Shown here: one piece after another, positions 24,024 through 32,329 of the stretch
Numbering within the stretch: the first letter of the stretch is position 1
How the letters are laid out: the number at the start of each line of letters is the position of its first letter
DNA from: Candidatus Shapirobacteria bacterium GW2011_GWF2_37_20
GTDB lineage: Bacteria; Patescibacteriota; Microgenomatia; UBA12405
Length of the DNA: 32,329 bases
Assembly: GCA_000989305.1 (NCBI GenBank)
Contig: LBTB01000007.1
Span: 1-32,329 of the forward strand
Direction: 5' to 3'
Notes under the pieces: generated by a model
Database searches by the model: none
What the model saw: only the letters and a program-made list of their open reading frames with translations
Told to the model about the DNA's origin: nothing
Translations under genes and position numbers: made by a program

Positions 24024-25013
24024 ATGGTAACAGAATCTTTTAGAAAAATTGACGCTCATAGTCATTTTGGTAAATCATATTTCGGCCCAGATAGTATTCC
24101 GCAAGACTATCTTAATAACGCTAGAAGCTTAAACATAATCGCTTCGGTCATTTCACCGGCTCCAACACCAGAAATAAAGAACAATGAATTGATTTTTAGA
24201 CCCTGTATCTGGAAACCGCGAGAATCACCAAACCAAGTTCAGTATGTATCACAGGAAGAAAACACCTTAACAGGTGAAACTATTGAAAATTCGGTTCAAA
24301 GAAATCCATATTTTGAGACCAATGAAAAATTAATTAATTTTGTCCGTGAAACAAATTATATCTCATCAAGCCCAAGACTAATGGTCATGCCCACTTATCA
24401 CCCTCTCTTAGATGATTTAAAAAAATTTACCCTATTGCTGGATCAACCCGAGGTTGTCGCCATTAAGATTCATGGAATAGCCACTTTTACAGGACCAGAA
24501 TCAATATCAAGACAAGCAGTAAAAGAAATTCAACGCCGCCAGTTGCCGGTTGTTGTCCATACCGACATGTACAAGGGGGAAATTACTAACCAACTAGACT
24601 TCGCGAGAGAAATGAATCACCCTCGAAAATGGGCCCGATGGTCTATAGAAAACTCAATTCCTATACTTTTGACACATGGTGCCCGTCTTGACATCGAAAC
24701 TATGAAAATTATTAGAAATAAAAAAAACATTTTTGTAGGCTGCTCTCCTGATTTATATCTTTTTGAAGAAAGAACCCATTCTTTGGCTGTTCCGACAAAC
24801 AATTTTCTTTCAGACCTGTTCAATCTTACCTGTCCCGAACAATTAGTTTTTGACATTGATTTCGGCTGGAACTTAAAAAACACAAAAACAGGGTTCGAAA
24901 AAGATTGGGACATGGACAAAAGGATAGAGCTTAACGCTAAAAACAAAAAAATTATTAGACGGGATCTAGAAAACATATATTTTAACAATGCCTCTAATTT
25001 TTATAAAATATAG
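24024..25013 (+). CDS. Amidohydrolase-family protein
   Basis: RKIDAHSHFGKS (HxH), VVAIKIHGIA, LPVVVHTDMYKGE, ILLTHGARL. Confidence 0.8.
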   Translation: MVTESFRKIDAHSHFGKSYFGPDSIPQDYLNNARSLNIIASVISPAPTPEIKNNELIFRPCIWKPRESPNQVQYVSQEENTLTGETIENSVQRNPYFETNEKLINFVRETNYISSSPRLMVMPTYHPLLDDLKKFTLLLDQPEVVAIKIHGIATFTGPESISRQAVKEIQRRQLPVVVHTDMYKGEITNQLDFAREMNHPRKWARWSIENSIPILLTHGARLDIETMKIIRNKKNIFVGCSPDLYLFEERTHSLAVPTNNFLSDLFNLTCPEQLVFDIDFGWNLKNTKTGFEKDWDMDKRIELNAKNKKIIRRDLENIYFNNASNFYKI

Positions 25014-25028
25014 ATAATTTAGAAAAAT

Positions 25029-26135
25029 ATGAAAGAAATTATTGATAAAATCGGCGACAAATTCTCTTTAAACGATTTGGTTTCAGCTAAGCTACAGCCC
25101 TCTGACTCACAACTTTTGCTTTCCGAAATGTACCGACATCAAGTCGAGCGCATTAGCCCCCCAGAACTTTTAAAAAAATATCAAGACAATAAGTTTATTA
25201 TCAGCGCGTCCATTCCCCAGTCCGAAGCGATTAAGTTGGACGAAAAGTGTTTTTCTTGTTTACCAAGTGAATTTGAGAGTGTTGAGTTTTCACCAGTTGC
25301 CCCTCTGGGTTTAAATAGTGTTTTGTCAAACTTAAGTCAAAACATTATCATGTCTTGCGTTAGAAATGTAGAAGTAATGGCTGATCCAACAACGGCGATG
25401 GCCTTGGAGTGTTCTTCCAGAAGAAGGCAAGATTCCACTAAACAGTATAATCTTGCGACCACCATGAGATGTTTACGGTTGCAACCTTTTGAAAAAGAAA
25501 CCGGCTTCACTTCTCATTTTAGAGTTTTCGCTTTGGGCTCTTCAGATAGATACTCAAAAGATATCTCCAGTACCCTGCTGTTAAAGCAACTTAACTCAAC
25601 TCTAAAAATCATTGATGAAATGAGTTGCTTTACTGAAAGTCCAGTTCAAAAGTCAGTTTATATCTCAAATATTTCTCTTACAGAACAAATAATTAGTAAA
25701 TTGTCTGCAGATAGGGCCTCAATTGGAAAGCACACTCAGGATAAAAACTTCGATTTATTTAAATATTTATCAATTGACAATCCTTCTCAGGTGAATTCAA
25801 TAAACCAGAGTGAAAACTCGTATTTATTAAATAACTTTCCCCAAGAAATGGAAAAGCTCCGCAACTTTGAAAGCAATTTTTTGCCAAGTCTCAAGGCGAA
25901 ATATCCTGAAATCAACTTTATATTTGACCTGAGTCGAATTGCTGGAATTGGCTATTACAATGGTGTCTGTTATAAGGTTCTTTGTACAAATCAGGACAAC
26001 CTGACTGTCCCCATAGCCGATGGCGGTTCTTCGGATTGGGTGTCCCGACTATTATCAGACAATAAAGAATGTTATTTTTCTACCGGAATCGGAACAGAGT
26101 TATTTTACAAGTGCTTTAATAATCGCCAACATTAA
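25029..26135 (+). CDS. HisRS/HisZ-like class II aaRS paralog
   Basis: FDLSRIAGIGYYNGVCYKV...IADGGSSDWVSRLL...FSTGIGTELFYK mirrors HisRS RGLxYYTG and C-terminal core motifs. Confidence 0.6.
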   Translation: MKEIIDKIGDKFSLNDLVSAKLQPSDSQLLLSEMYRHQVERISPPELLKKYQDNKFIISASIPQSEAIKLDEKCFSCLPSEFESVEFSPVAPLGLNSVLSNLSQNIIMSCVRNVEVMADPTTAMALECSSRRRQDSTKQYNLATTMRCLRLQPFEKETGFTSHFRVFALGSSDRYSKDISSTLLLKQLNSTLKIIDEMSCFTESPVQKSVYISNISLTEQIISKLSADRASIGKHTQDKNFDLFKYLSIDNPSQVNSINQSENSYLLNNFPQEMEKLRNFESNFLPSLKAKYPEINFIFDLSRIAGIGYYNGVCYKVLCTNQDNLTVPIADGGSSDWVSRLLSDNKECYFSTGIGTELFYKCFNNRQH

Positions 26136-26172
26136 TATATTTTTATATATATTCATTATAATAAACAAATAC

Positions 26173-27015
26173 ATGCCAACACAAAGGTTTAAATCATTTT
26201 TTAAAGATTATTCAACTAATGTTGACCAGGCTGATAATCAATATTTCTGGAAACTTTCGGACGATATCATTCAATCAATTATTGAAAAAAATATTGGTAA
26301 TCAGATAAACAAAAACACAACTATTTTAGATGCAGGTGGTGGGACGGGAAGGTGGATTCTTAAGTTTTCCAAAAAATATCAATGTAACTTTATACTTTAT
26401 GATTTATCAACTTCCATGCTTGAAGTTGCGAAAAATAAAGATTCAATAAAAAAGCTCGGCGACAAAATCAGAATTGTAAATGGTGATTTAGAAAATATGT
26501 CAGCCATCAAAGACGCCTCAATAGACTACGTTACTAGTATTTATAACCCGATTAGTTTTGTTAAAAATGTTGAAAAAGTATTCTCAGAGTTCAATAGAAT
26601 ACTAAAAAAAGACGGTTTAATTATGGTCATGGGACAGGGTTACTATAACGCCCTTTATTCAAAAATAAATAATTATGTTGCTGATACAAAAGAGCTTGAA
26701 GAGTTGTTGGGCAAAAGTCTCGTCTCGTGGAACAAAAGCGTTCCCAAACTTAAAGTTTTTACAAAAGAAACGCTTGAAAAATTAGCTACATCCAATAATT
26801 TATATCCGGTTAAAACGTATGGAATACCAATTTTTGCTCAGCCACAGTTTGAAGATTTTGATTCTGAAAATAAACAAAAGAGTCCTTTGTCAAACAAGTT
26901 AGAAATAGATAATAAATTCTATAAAGCAGTTTTTGAAATCGAAATGGCTTTCAATTCTCAAGATTCAGTTGTCAATAGGGGAATGAATCTTATGATTGTC
27001 GCCAAAAAGAAATAA
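26173..27015 (+). CDS. Class I SAM-dependent methyltransferase
   Basis: TTILDAGGGTGRWILKFSKKYQCNFILYDLSTSMLEVA. Start refined to MPTQRF at 26173. Confidence 0.85.
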   Translation: MPTQRFKSFFKDYSTNVDQADNQYFWKLSDDIIQSIIEKNIGNQINKNTTILDAGGGTGRWILKFSKKYQCNFILYDLSTSMLEVAKNKDSIKKLGDKIRIVNGDLENMSAIKDASIDYVTSIYNPISFVKNVEKVFSEFNRILKKDGLIMVMGQGYYNALYSKINNYVADTKELEELLGKSLVSWNKSVPKLKVFTKETLEKLATSNNLYPVKTYGIPIFAQPQFEDFDSENKQKSPLSNKLEIDNKFYKAVFEIEMAFNSQDSVVNRGMNLMIVAKKK

Positions 27016-27018
27016 TTC

Positions 27019-28032
27019 TTAAAACGCAGATTCAATGCCGTTAAACCTCGGCAATAATTGGCAATCTCTAATATCATCGTGTTTTAGCAACCAAAGAATA
27101 AACCTCTCGATTCCCATTCCGAATCCAGATGTCTGTATGGGATATTTTTCCTTCATATATATGTACCATTCATAGGGTTTTTTATCCACATCGTGAATAT
27201 TCAAAGCTTTTTTCACCTCCTCTCCGTTGGAGTGTCTTTGGCCAGACCCAATCGTTTCACCTATTCCCATGAGGAGGTCTGCGTTCAAGGCCTTAGTTTC
27301 ATCTTTTGGATCAAACTTTTGATAGAAGGGTACTGCCATGTGATCAAAATTCGTCAACCAGACGTAGCCATTAAAATGGCCTATTAGTTGTTTTTCACCC
27401 GCCGAATTTATTGTCCTGAACATGCCATTATCTGTTACGTACAAAGGACTGTTGTCTAATATTTTTACCGCTTCATCAAAAGTACACCTGGGAATAGATT
27501 TAGCAATTTCTAAAAAATTTGTCAGATGATTTACATCTCCCGCAATATCAACTATTTCCTTCTCGCATTTTGACAACAAATGGTTGACTAAATATGATAA
27601 ATAATTTTGACACAATTCTATTACGTCATCTAACCCGCCGGGTATCTCCGCCTCTGAGTGGAGGAACTGCGACAAATGTCTTTTATCAGCCTTTTCTCCT
27701 CGAAACGACGGAGCAATGTAATATGCCCCCTCCTTGTTTAGCCTACAAGCATATTCCAAAAAAAATTGCATTGAGTCCGCTAAATACGTCTCTACCCCAT
27801 CAATTTGTATTTTAACCGGAGTTGAATCACTTCCTAGCCCCATTGGGCTGGAGATTGAGCCGGTTGTAATCGGAAAATGAAAAAATCTAATTCCCTTTTC
27901 CCTGTAAAAATCTGACGTTGCCCTAGTAAATTCATCCTGAATTATACATAAACTTTTATACCACCTACTTTCCAACACCTTCTGGTAATGGCTATCTAAA
28001 TTTGTCCATGATCTCGGTGCTTTTACTGTCAT
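27019..28032 (-). CDS. Truncated AsnRS/AspRS-like class II core protein without OB-fold
   Basis: SFRGEKADKRHLSQFLHSEAEI (motif 2), SGFGMGIERFILWLL (motif 3), TTGSISSPMGLGSD; 337 aa, no N-terminal anticodon-binding domain. Confidence 0.8.
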   Translation of the reverse strand: MTVKAPRSWTNLDSHYQKVLESRWYKSLCIIQDEFTRATSDFYREKGIRFFHFPITTGSISSPMGLGSDSTPVKIQIDGVETYLADSMQFFLEYACRLNKEGAYYIAPSFRGEKADKRHLSQFLHSEAEIPGGLDDVIELCQNYLSYLVNHLLSKCEKEIVDIAGDVNHLTNFLEIAKSIPRCTFDEAVKILDNSPLYVTDNGMFRTINSAGEKQLIGHFNGYVWLTNFDHMAVPFYQKFDPKDETKALNADLLMGIGETIGSGQRHSNGEEVKKALNIHDVDKKPYEWYIYMKEKYPIQTSGFGMGIERFILWLLKHDDIRDCQLLPRFNGIESAF

Positions 28033-28133
28033 ATCTTTAAAAATTGTGTCTTATTATACGTTATAATTTTAAAAAATTATACTCTCAAAATTAATAATTT
28101 TGAATAAAATCCGGTATTTAATTTATACCAGTA

Positions 28134-28162
28134 TTGAAATTTCCCATCTTTCGGTATAAAAT
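28134..28162 (+). promoter_or_regulatory. Promoter TTGAAA-17-TAAAAT, 5 nt before ATG 28168
   Basis: -35 at 28134-28139, -10 at 28157-28162. Confidence 0.45.
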
Positions 28163-28167
28163 ATCAC

Positions 28168-29985
28168 ATGTATCCGGAAATACTAAAAAGCGGTGAATCC
28201 ATTGATGGGATTAATTTTGCTTCAGAGAATCTTGTTCGGGCTTATAATATTGCCTCAAAATCACACGAAGGCCAGCTCCGTAAATCCGGTGAACCATACT
28301 TTAATCACTGCGTCGAGGTACTTAAAATAATCAAAAACGAGTTTGGAATAAATAATGAAAAATACCTCATTGCCGCTCTCCTACACGACACCATAGAAGA
28401 CACCCCCTTAACACTTAAGCAGGTTAAACAACAATTTGGCCAGGAAGTGGTTGAGTTGATTGAGGGGGTAACCAAGCTTGAGAATGGCGACGACAAGGAC
28501 ACTCTTTCTAAAGTTTTGGACAAAAGTTATCTTAATCCCGGAGTCGCTGTTATTAAATTGGCCGACAGACTCCATAACATGAGAACTTTGGCTTTCATGA
28601 AACCGGAAAAGCAATATATAAAATCCAAAGAAACCATGGAAGTTTACACTAAATTAGCCGAATCATTAGGTATGTGGGAAGTTAAAACTGAACTGGAAGA
28701 TTTAAGCTACCAATATCTTAGTCCCAAGGATTATTTAAAAACCAAAAATCAAATTGACAACGACCCTCGACGGAATCCGCTCTTCTTAGCTCACATAAAA
28801 AGCGGTTTGGAACAACTTCTCGAAGAAAAATCCTATCAGGGAAGTATTGAAAGTAGGTTCAATGGTTATTGGGCCTTAAAACACAAACAGAAAAAAGATG
28901 CCATGCGGGGTGTGTGTGACCCAAACAATTTTTCAGGCATAAATGATCTTGTCAGTTTCCGCATTAATTTATCTACCCTTGATAATTGTTATTCTTTTCT
29001 AAAAAATTTACATGAAAAGTTCGGTGAAATGGTCGACTATGACCGTTTTGACGAGTTTATTGGCGCTAATGGACGTATAAATGGTTATCAAGCCATTCAA
29101 ACGACAATAAATTTCTATCAGGGGCCGGTAGAAATTGCCCTGGTCACTCCGGCGATGGAAGAATTTAATAACCACGGAGTACTTTCTCTAATTAAAAATA
29201 ACCAGCAATCAGAATTAAAAAAATATGTTTTGAAACTGGTCTTTACCCCCACTGGTGGTATTAGATTTTTGCCCAAAAATGGCACTGGCGTTGACTTTGC
29301 TGCTCTAATCAACCACCGCCTCTTGGCTGATGCCGAAAAAATCTCTGTCGATGGCTTAGAAATGCCCATTTCTGCTATCATCCCCAACGCCAGTACCGTC
29401 GAGGTAATTACTGGACACGAATCCAGACGTGCCCCTCTTGCTGATTTGGAGGAATTTTGTGATCTTCCTGAAACCCGAAAAATCATTTCAGAACAAAGAA
29501 AATTGGCCATAAGAGACAAATTTATCAATCAGGGTAAAGAAATTATGGAAAAGATGCTCTCTCCCCGCGGTCTTCTTGACCTTTCTGATCTGGGAGACAC
29601 TATCAACCCAATCCTTTACAATTTTGGTTGTCAGGGTTGTGATGAACTTTATTTTTTGCTTGGAAACGGTGCTCTCGATGTTAATGAATTAAAACAAGAG
29701 TTAAATCACTATAAAATCAACAAAAAAAACCTTCAAATGACTTCAATTAAATTAAGTGGTCGCGATCAACCAAAAATTTTGATTGATGTCATCAAATTAA
29801 TCAGCGACATGGATGCAAACATAATTCATATTAGCCAGGAAAATCAGGATAATATTTTTAATCTTAGAATTATTGTCAAAGGATTGGTCCCCTCGGATAC
29901 GGAAGAAAGTGTAATAGACAAAGAAAAGGAATTTAGGGAAATATTAAAGGGGGATTCCCGTTTCACTTCCTGCTACGTTGTCTAA
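28168..29985 (+). CDS. RelA/SpoT homolog: HD, degenerate synthetase region, TGS, C-terminal ACT-like
   Basis: LIAALLHDTIEDTPLT and VIKLADRLHNMRTL (intact HD); VFTPTGGIRFLPKNGTGVDFAALIN (TGS); synthetase motifs altered. Confidence 0.85.
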   Translation: MYPEILKSGESIDGINFASENLVRAYNIASKSHEGQLRKSGEPYFNHCVEVLKIIKNEFGINNEKYLIAALLHDTIEDTPLTLKQVKQQFGQEVVELIEGVTKLENGDDKDTLSKVLDKSYLNPGVAVIKLADRLHNMRTLAFMKPEKQYIKSKETMEVYTKLAESLGMWEVKTELEDLSYQYLSPKDYLKTKNQIDNDPRRNPLFLAHIKSGLEQLLEEKSYQGSIESRFNGYWALKHKQKKDAMRGVCDPNNFSGINDLVSFRINLSTLDNCYSFLKNLHEKFGEMVDYDRFDEFIGANGRINGYQAIQTTINFYQGPVEIALVTPAMEEFNNHGVLSLIKNNQQSELKKYVLKLVFTPTGGIRFLPKNGTGVDFAALINHRLLADAEKISVDGLEMPISAIIPNASTVEVITGHESRRAPLADLEEFCDLPETRKIISEQRKLAIRDKFINQGKEIMEKMLSPRGLLDLSDLGDTINPILYNFGCQGCDELYFLLGNGALDVNELKQELNHYKINKKNLQMTSIKLSGRDQPKILIDVIKLISDMDANIIHISQENQDNIFNLRIIVKGLVPSDTEESVIDKEKEFREILKGDSRFTSCYVV

Positions 29986-30282
29986 ACAACCTTCTCTTGC
30001 CAAAGTTGAGTCTTACGTTTTACAAAGAACTCTCAAAAGTTTGTATCCATCCCCGCCATTTTTCATTGTCCACTTGTATTTCCCATATTCTCTTCATCGC
30101 ATATATTATAAAAATAAGAATTGTACAGCAAGCTTTCCAAAACCTTAAAAACAACTGCCAATAAATTTTTCCGTTGTAGAGAAGTACTTGAAACGTTGGG
30201 CTAAACTAAAATAGTAGGTATTTGTAATATATCCTATATTGTGATAAAATCCCGCAATGTCTATTAAGGAGGTAGTTCGTGA

Positions 30283-31317
30283 TGTCTAAAGAACTGTCAA
30301 TACTGTTTCATGCAGACTTATGGCATGACTCCTAAGAATTCAGAAATTATAGCCGAGCCCAAAGAAGCCATTGCTCAACTGCTATCCTCAGCAACCTATC
30401 ATCCTGATTCTGTTGTTATGTTGGCCAGCGAAACAGATGCCTTCATGAACAAAAAAAATACTGAATATTTCAAGAGATTAATTAACGAGTGGACAAATAG
30501 CAAAATACCCAATCCCATCGCCATGGTAACCAAATGCCACATACCTGACGATTTTATTAAATTTGCCCAAGAATCCGAAGCAAAAATAATCTTCTATTTA
30601 AGTTATTCCGGTTTAACCAAACCCATCGAACCAACTACCAGAATCGAAGATTTGAAAAATAACTTTATCAGATTAAAAAATGCAAACTTACCAGTCATTC
30701 ACTATTGGCGACCATTTTTACCTCAAAATTCTTCACCTGAAATTATTAATGAAGTGGCCAAAAATGTTGTTCCCTATGCAGACTGTTCCATGATAAATGG
30801 GTTAAAAATAAACGACGGAATTATCGAAAGACTAAAAACATATTGGCCAGAAATTGAAAAATTCAAAGGTATTGACGAACAAATTGGTTCGGTTTGGCCC
30901 AAAGGTACGAGAGAATATCTTAAAGACTTTATGTCTGCTGAGTATCCAAACTATCCAATATATTGGACAAATTCATGCGCCGTTTCTCACCAGCTTAATA
31001 GGCCTGACTTTAATGCCTTTTTTGGTACTGTTTACTGTGGAAATTCCAATTGTCCTCCCAAACAAAGAGACCTCTGCAAAAAAAATGATATCCCGGTTGC
31101 ATCACGCGAACCTGAACTTAAACTAGCGCTGGATAAACTTAATATCAAAAATGACTACAAAATCACCGGAAACTCAGTTGTTATGGAAGGTTCTTTAAAC
31201 CATGCACAAATAGTTTATTTACGTCAAAGAGTAAATTCTCCAATCATTGCCCCAAAATATATCTGTACCAATGAATGGAGTGGAATGGTCCTGCAAAGAC
31301 CAGATATAGAAATTTAA
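30283..31317 (+). CDS. Radical-SAM-like protein; N-terminal region not in frame with the apparent start
   Basis: Upstream extension of the 30310 ORF reads CLKNCQYCFMQTYGMTP (CX3CX2C) directly after an in-frame TGA at 30280-30282; the RBS and GTG/ATG (30279/30282) are in another frame. Confidence 0.6.
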   Translation, partial: CLKNCQYCFMQTYGMTPKNSEIIAEPKEAIAQLLSSATYHPDSVVMLASETDAFMNKKNTEYFKRLINEWTNSKIPNPIAMVTKCHIPDDFIKFAQESEAKIIFYLSYSGLTKPIEPTTRIEDLKNNFIRLKNANLPVIHYWRPFLPQNSSPEIINEVAKNVVPYADCSMINGLKINDGIIERLKTYWPEIEKFKGIDEQIGSVWPKGTREYLKDFMSAEYPNYPIYWTNSCAVSHQLNRPDFNAFFGTVYCGNSNCPPKQRDLCKKNDIPVASREPELKLALDKLNIKNDYKITGNSVVMEGSLNHAQIVYLRQRVNSPIIAPKYICTNEWSGMVLQRPDIEI

Positions 31318-31324
31318 ATAATAT

Positions 31325-32329
31325 ATGAACCAAGTCAAAGAAATATTTAACCAAACACTCTTCGTCAAAGAAAAATTCAAAAAAATAGAAACTAAAGAAT
31401 GGTCTACCAAAGAGTTTGGCACAGAACTAATGGTTCAGACGGGACATCTTAGCGATATTCTTTTGCGTCAGGGTTTCAAACATAACCCATACAACATTGA
31501 CGAAAACAACAAACATCTTGGCGACGAAATGTCAGATATTCTTTTAAACACTTTTTCGATTATAGACACCACAGGCATAAGTCCTGAATCCTTAACCAGA
31601 AGCATTCAAAATGAAATTAGTTCAGGCACTTTAGTCGAGTCGCTAGATTGGAAGCAAGTCGGGGATTTTGGAATCGAACAAAGCCGACAAGAGTCTCCGG
31701 AAAAGCCAATTGACCAATCTCTTTTTGAAAAAATTATTAAACATTCAAGTGAAATGTTTTTCCTTACCAGAAATGAAGAATTAGTCTTAGAAGATATTTT
31801 AAACACTGCCACCAAACTAACCATCAATACTTTTGCTCTTGGTAAATATATGGAACTGAACCTACCCGGTTATTTTGACAAGATGACTGTCGAATCAGAA
31901 GCTTTTGTTGATCAAAAATATCTTAAAAATATCGAATCTTATCCGTATAAAGTCGCTCCCATCAATCTGGTAATTGAAGAATCAGCTCTACCTTTTCTTG
32001 AAAAGCCACCGGCAATTAAATTGCCAAATGTTGAGCCATTACCCTTCCTATTATTGAGATCAAGTGGACTTTCTTGGGCTGACTTCACTCGAGAAAAAAT
32101 ACAAGAAGGCGGCTTTTCCATTGATCATGAAAGGGAAGTTACCGACTTTGAGGTATTAGCCAGACATCTTTATCCCGCTTTTGCCGATAAAGAAGAAACC
32201 TATCTTTGGTTTCTAATTTCCAGAAAAGCCTTTCCCGAGAATTATAATATCGGCCACGCCTTTGTTCTTTCGGAAAAAGACGCCGAAAGATATGCAGAAA
32301 TTGACTCATTAAAAAGAAAAATCAGGTCC
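31325..32329 (+). CDS. MazG-like nucleotide pyrophosphohydrolase domain protein (partial, runs off window)
   Basis: EFGTELMVQTGHLSDILLRQGF...NKHLGDEMSDILLNTFSI resembles MazG helices; frame open to 32329. Confidence 0.5.
   Translation, partial: MNQVKEIFNQTLFVKEKFKKIETKEWSTKEFGTELMVQTGHLSDILLRQGFKHNPYNIDENNKHLGDEMSDILLNTFSIIDTTGISPESLTRSIQNEISSGTLVESLDWKQVGDFGIEQSRQESPEKPIDQSLFEKIIKHSSEMFFLTRNEELVLEDILNTATKLTINTFALGKYMELNLPGYFDKMTVESEAFVDQKYLKNIESYPYKVAPINLVIEESALPFLEKPPAIKLPNVEPLPFLLLRSSGLSWADFTREKIQEGGFSIDHEREVTDFEVLARHLYPAFADKEETYLWFLISRKAFPENYNIGHAFVLSEKDAERYAEIDSLKRKIRS

Noticed and set aside
30280-30282. TGA read as Gly (code 25) or Sec to extend the radical SAM ORF
   Set aside because: No start codon lies between the preceding TAA and this TGA, and other genes here (hsdM, the 222-aa nuclease) end naturally in TGA, so recoding does not solve the problem.
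1-32329. CRISPR array, rRNA or IS element
   Set aside because: No regularly spaced repeats, rRNA motifs or transposase-type ORFs with terminal inverted repeats were seen.

Overview
The window is an AT-rich bacterial segment. The gene style (compact, many promoters sitting directly on start codons, CPR-type hypothetical proteins) suggests a Patescibacteria/Microgenomates-like genome, but this is inference only. Three zones are visible. (1) 1-3169 is ordinary chromosome: a 40-aa desulforedoxin-like ORF, TrmH-family methyltransferase, DUF4342 protein, QueH-like protein, tRNA-Ser(CGA), tRNA-Arg(GCG) and tRNA-Ser(GCU). (2) ~3163-22564 is a ~19.4-kb putative integrative element. It is bounded by a 23-bp perfect direct repeat that begins at the 3' end of tRNA-Ser(GCU), with a large serine recombinase next to the left end. 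Its cargo includes a terminase-small-subunit-like HTH protein, a ParB-MTase fusion, a full type I R-M operon (hsdM-hsdS-hsdR), an 852-aa fusion (degenerate N6-MTase + TRD-like + PD-(D/E)XK-like + coiled coil + HEPN-like R-x4-H), a Cas4/RecB-like nuclease, a membrane trypsin-like protease, a split and permuted FtsK-like pair lacking Walker A, and an overlapping small-TM / Zn-ribbon / HEPN-NTase operon. (3) 22659-32329 is a cluster of metabolite-like genes: S66/MccF-like peptidase, short orphan peptide, amidohydrolase, HisRS-like protein, SAM methyltransferase, truncated AsnRS-like protein, degenerate RelA/SpoT homolog, radical-SAM-like protein with an out-of-frame N-terminus, and a MazG-like protein that runs off the end. 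The strongest candidates for undescribed biology are the 852-aa fusion, the dead permuted FtsK pair, the TM/Zn-ribbon/HEPN-NTase operon, and the aaRS-paralog/RSH/radical-SAM cluster. All family calls come from reading motifs by eye; no searches were run.
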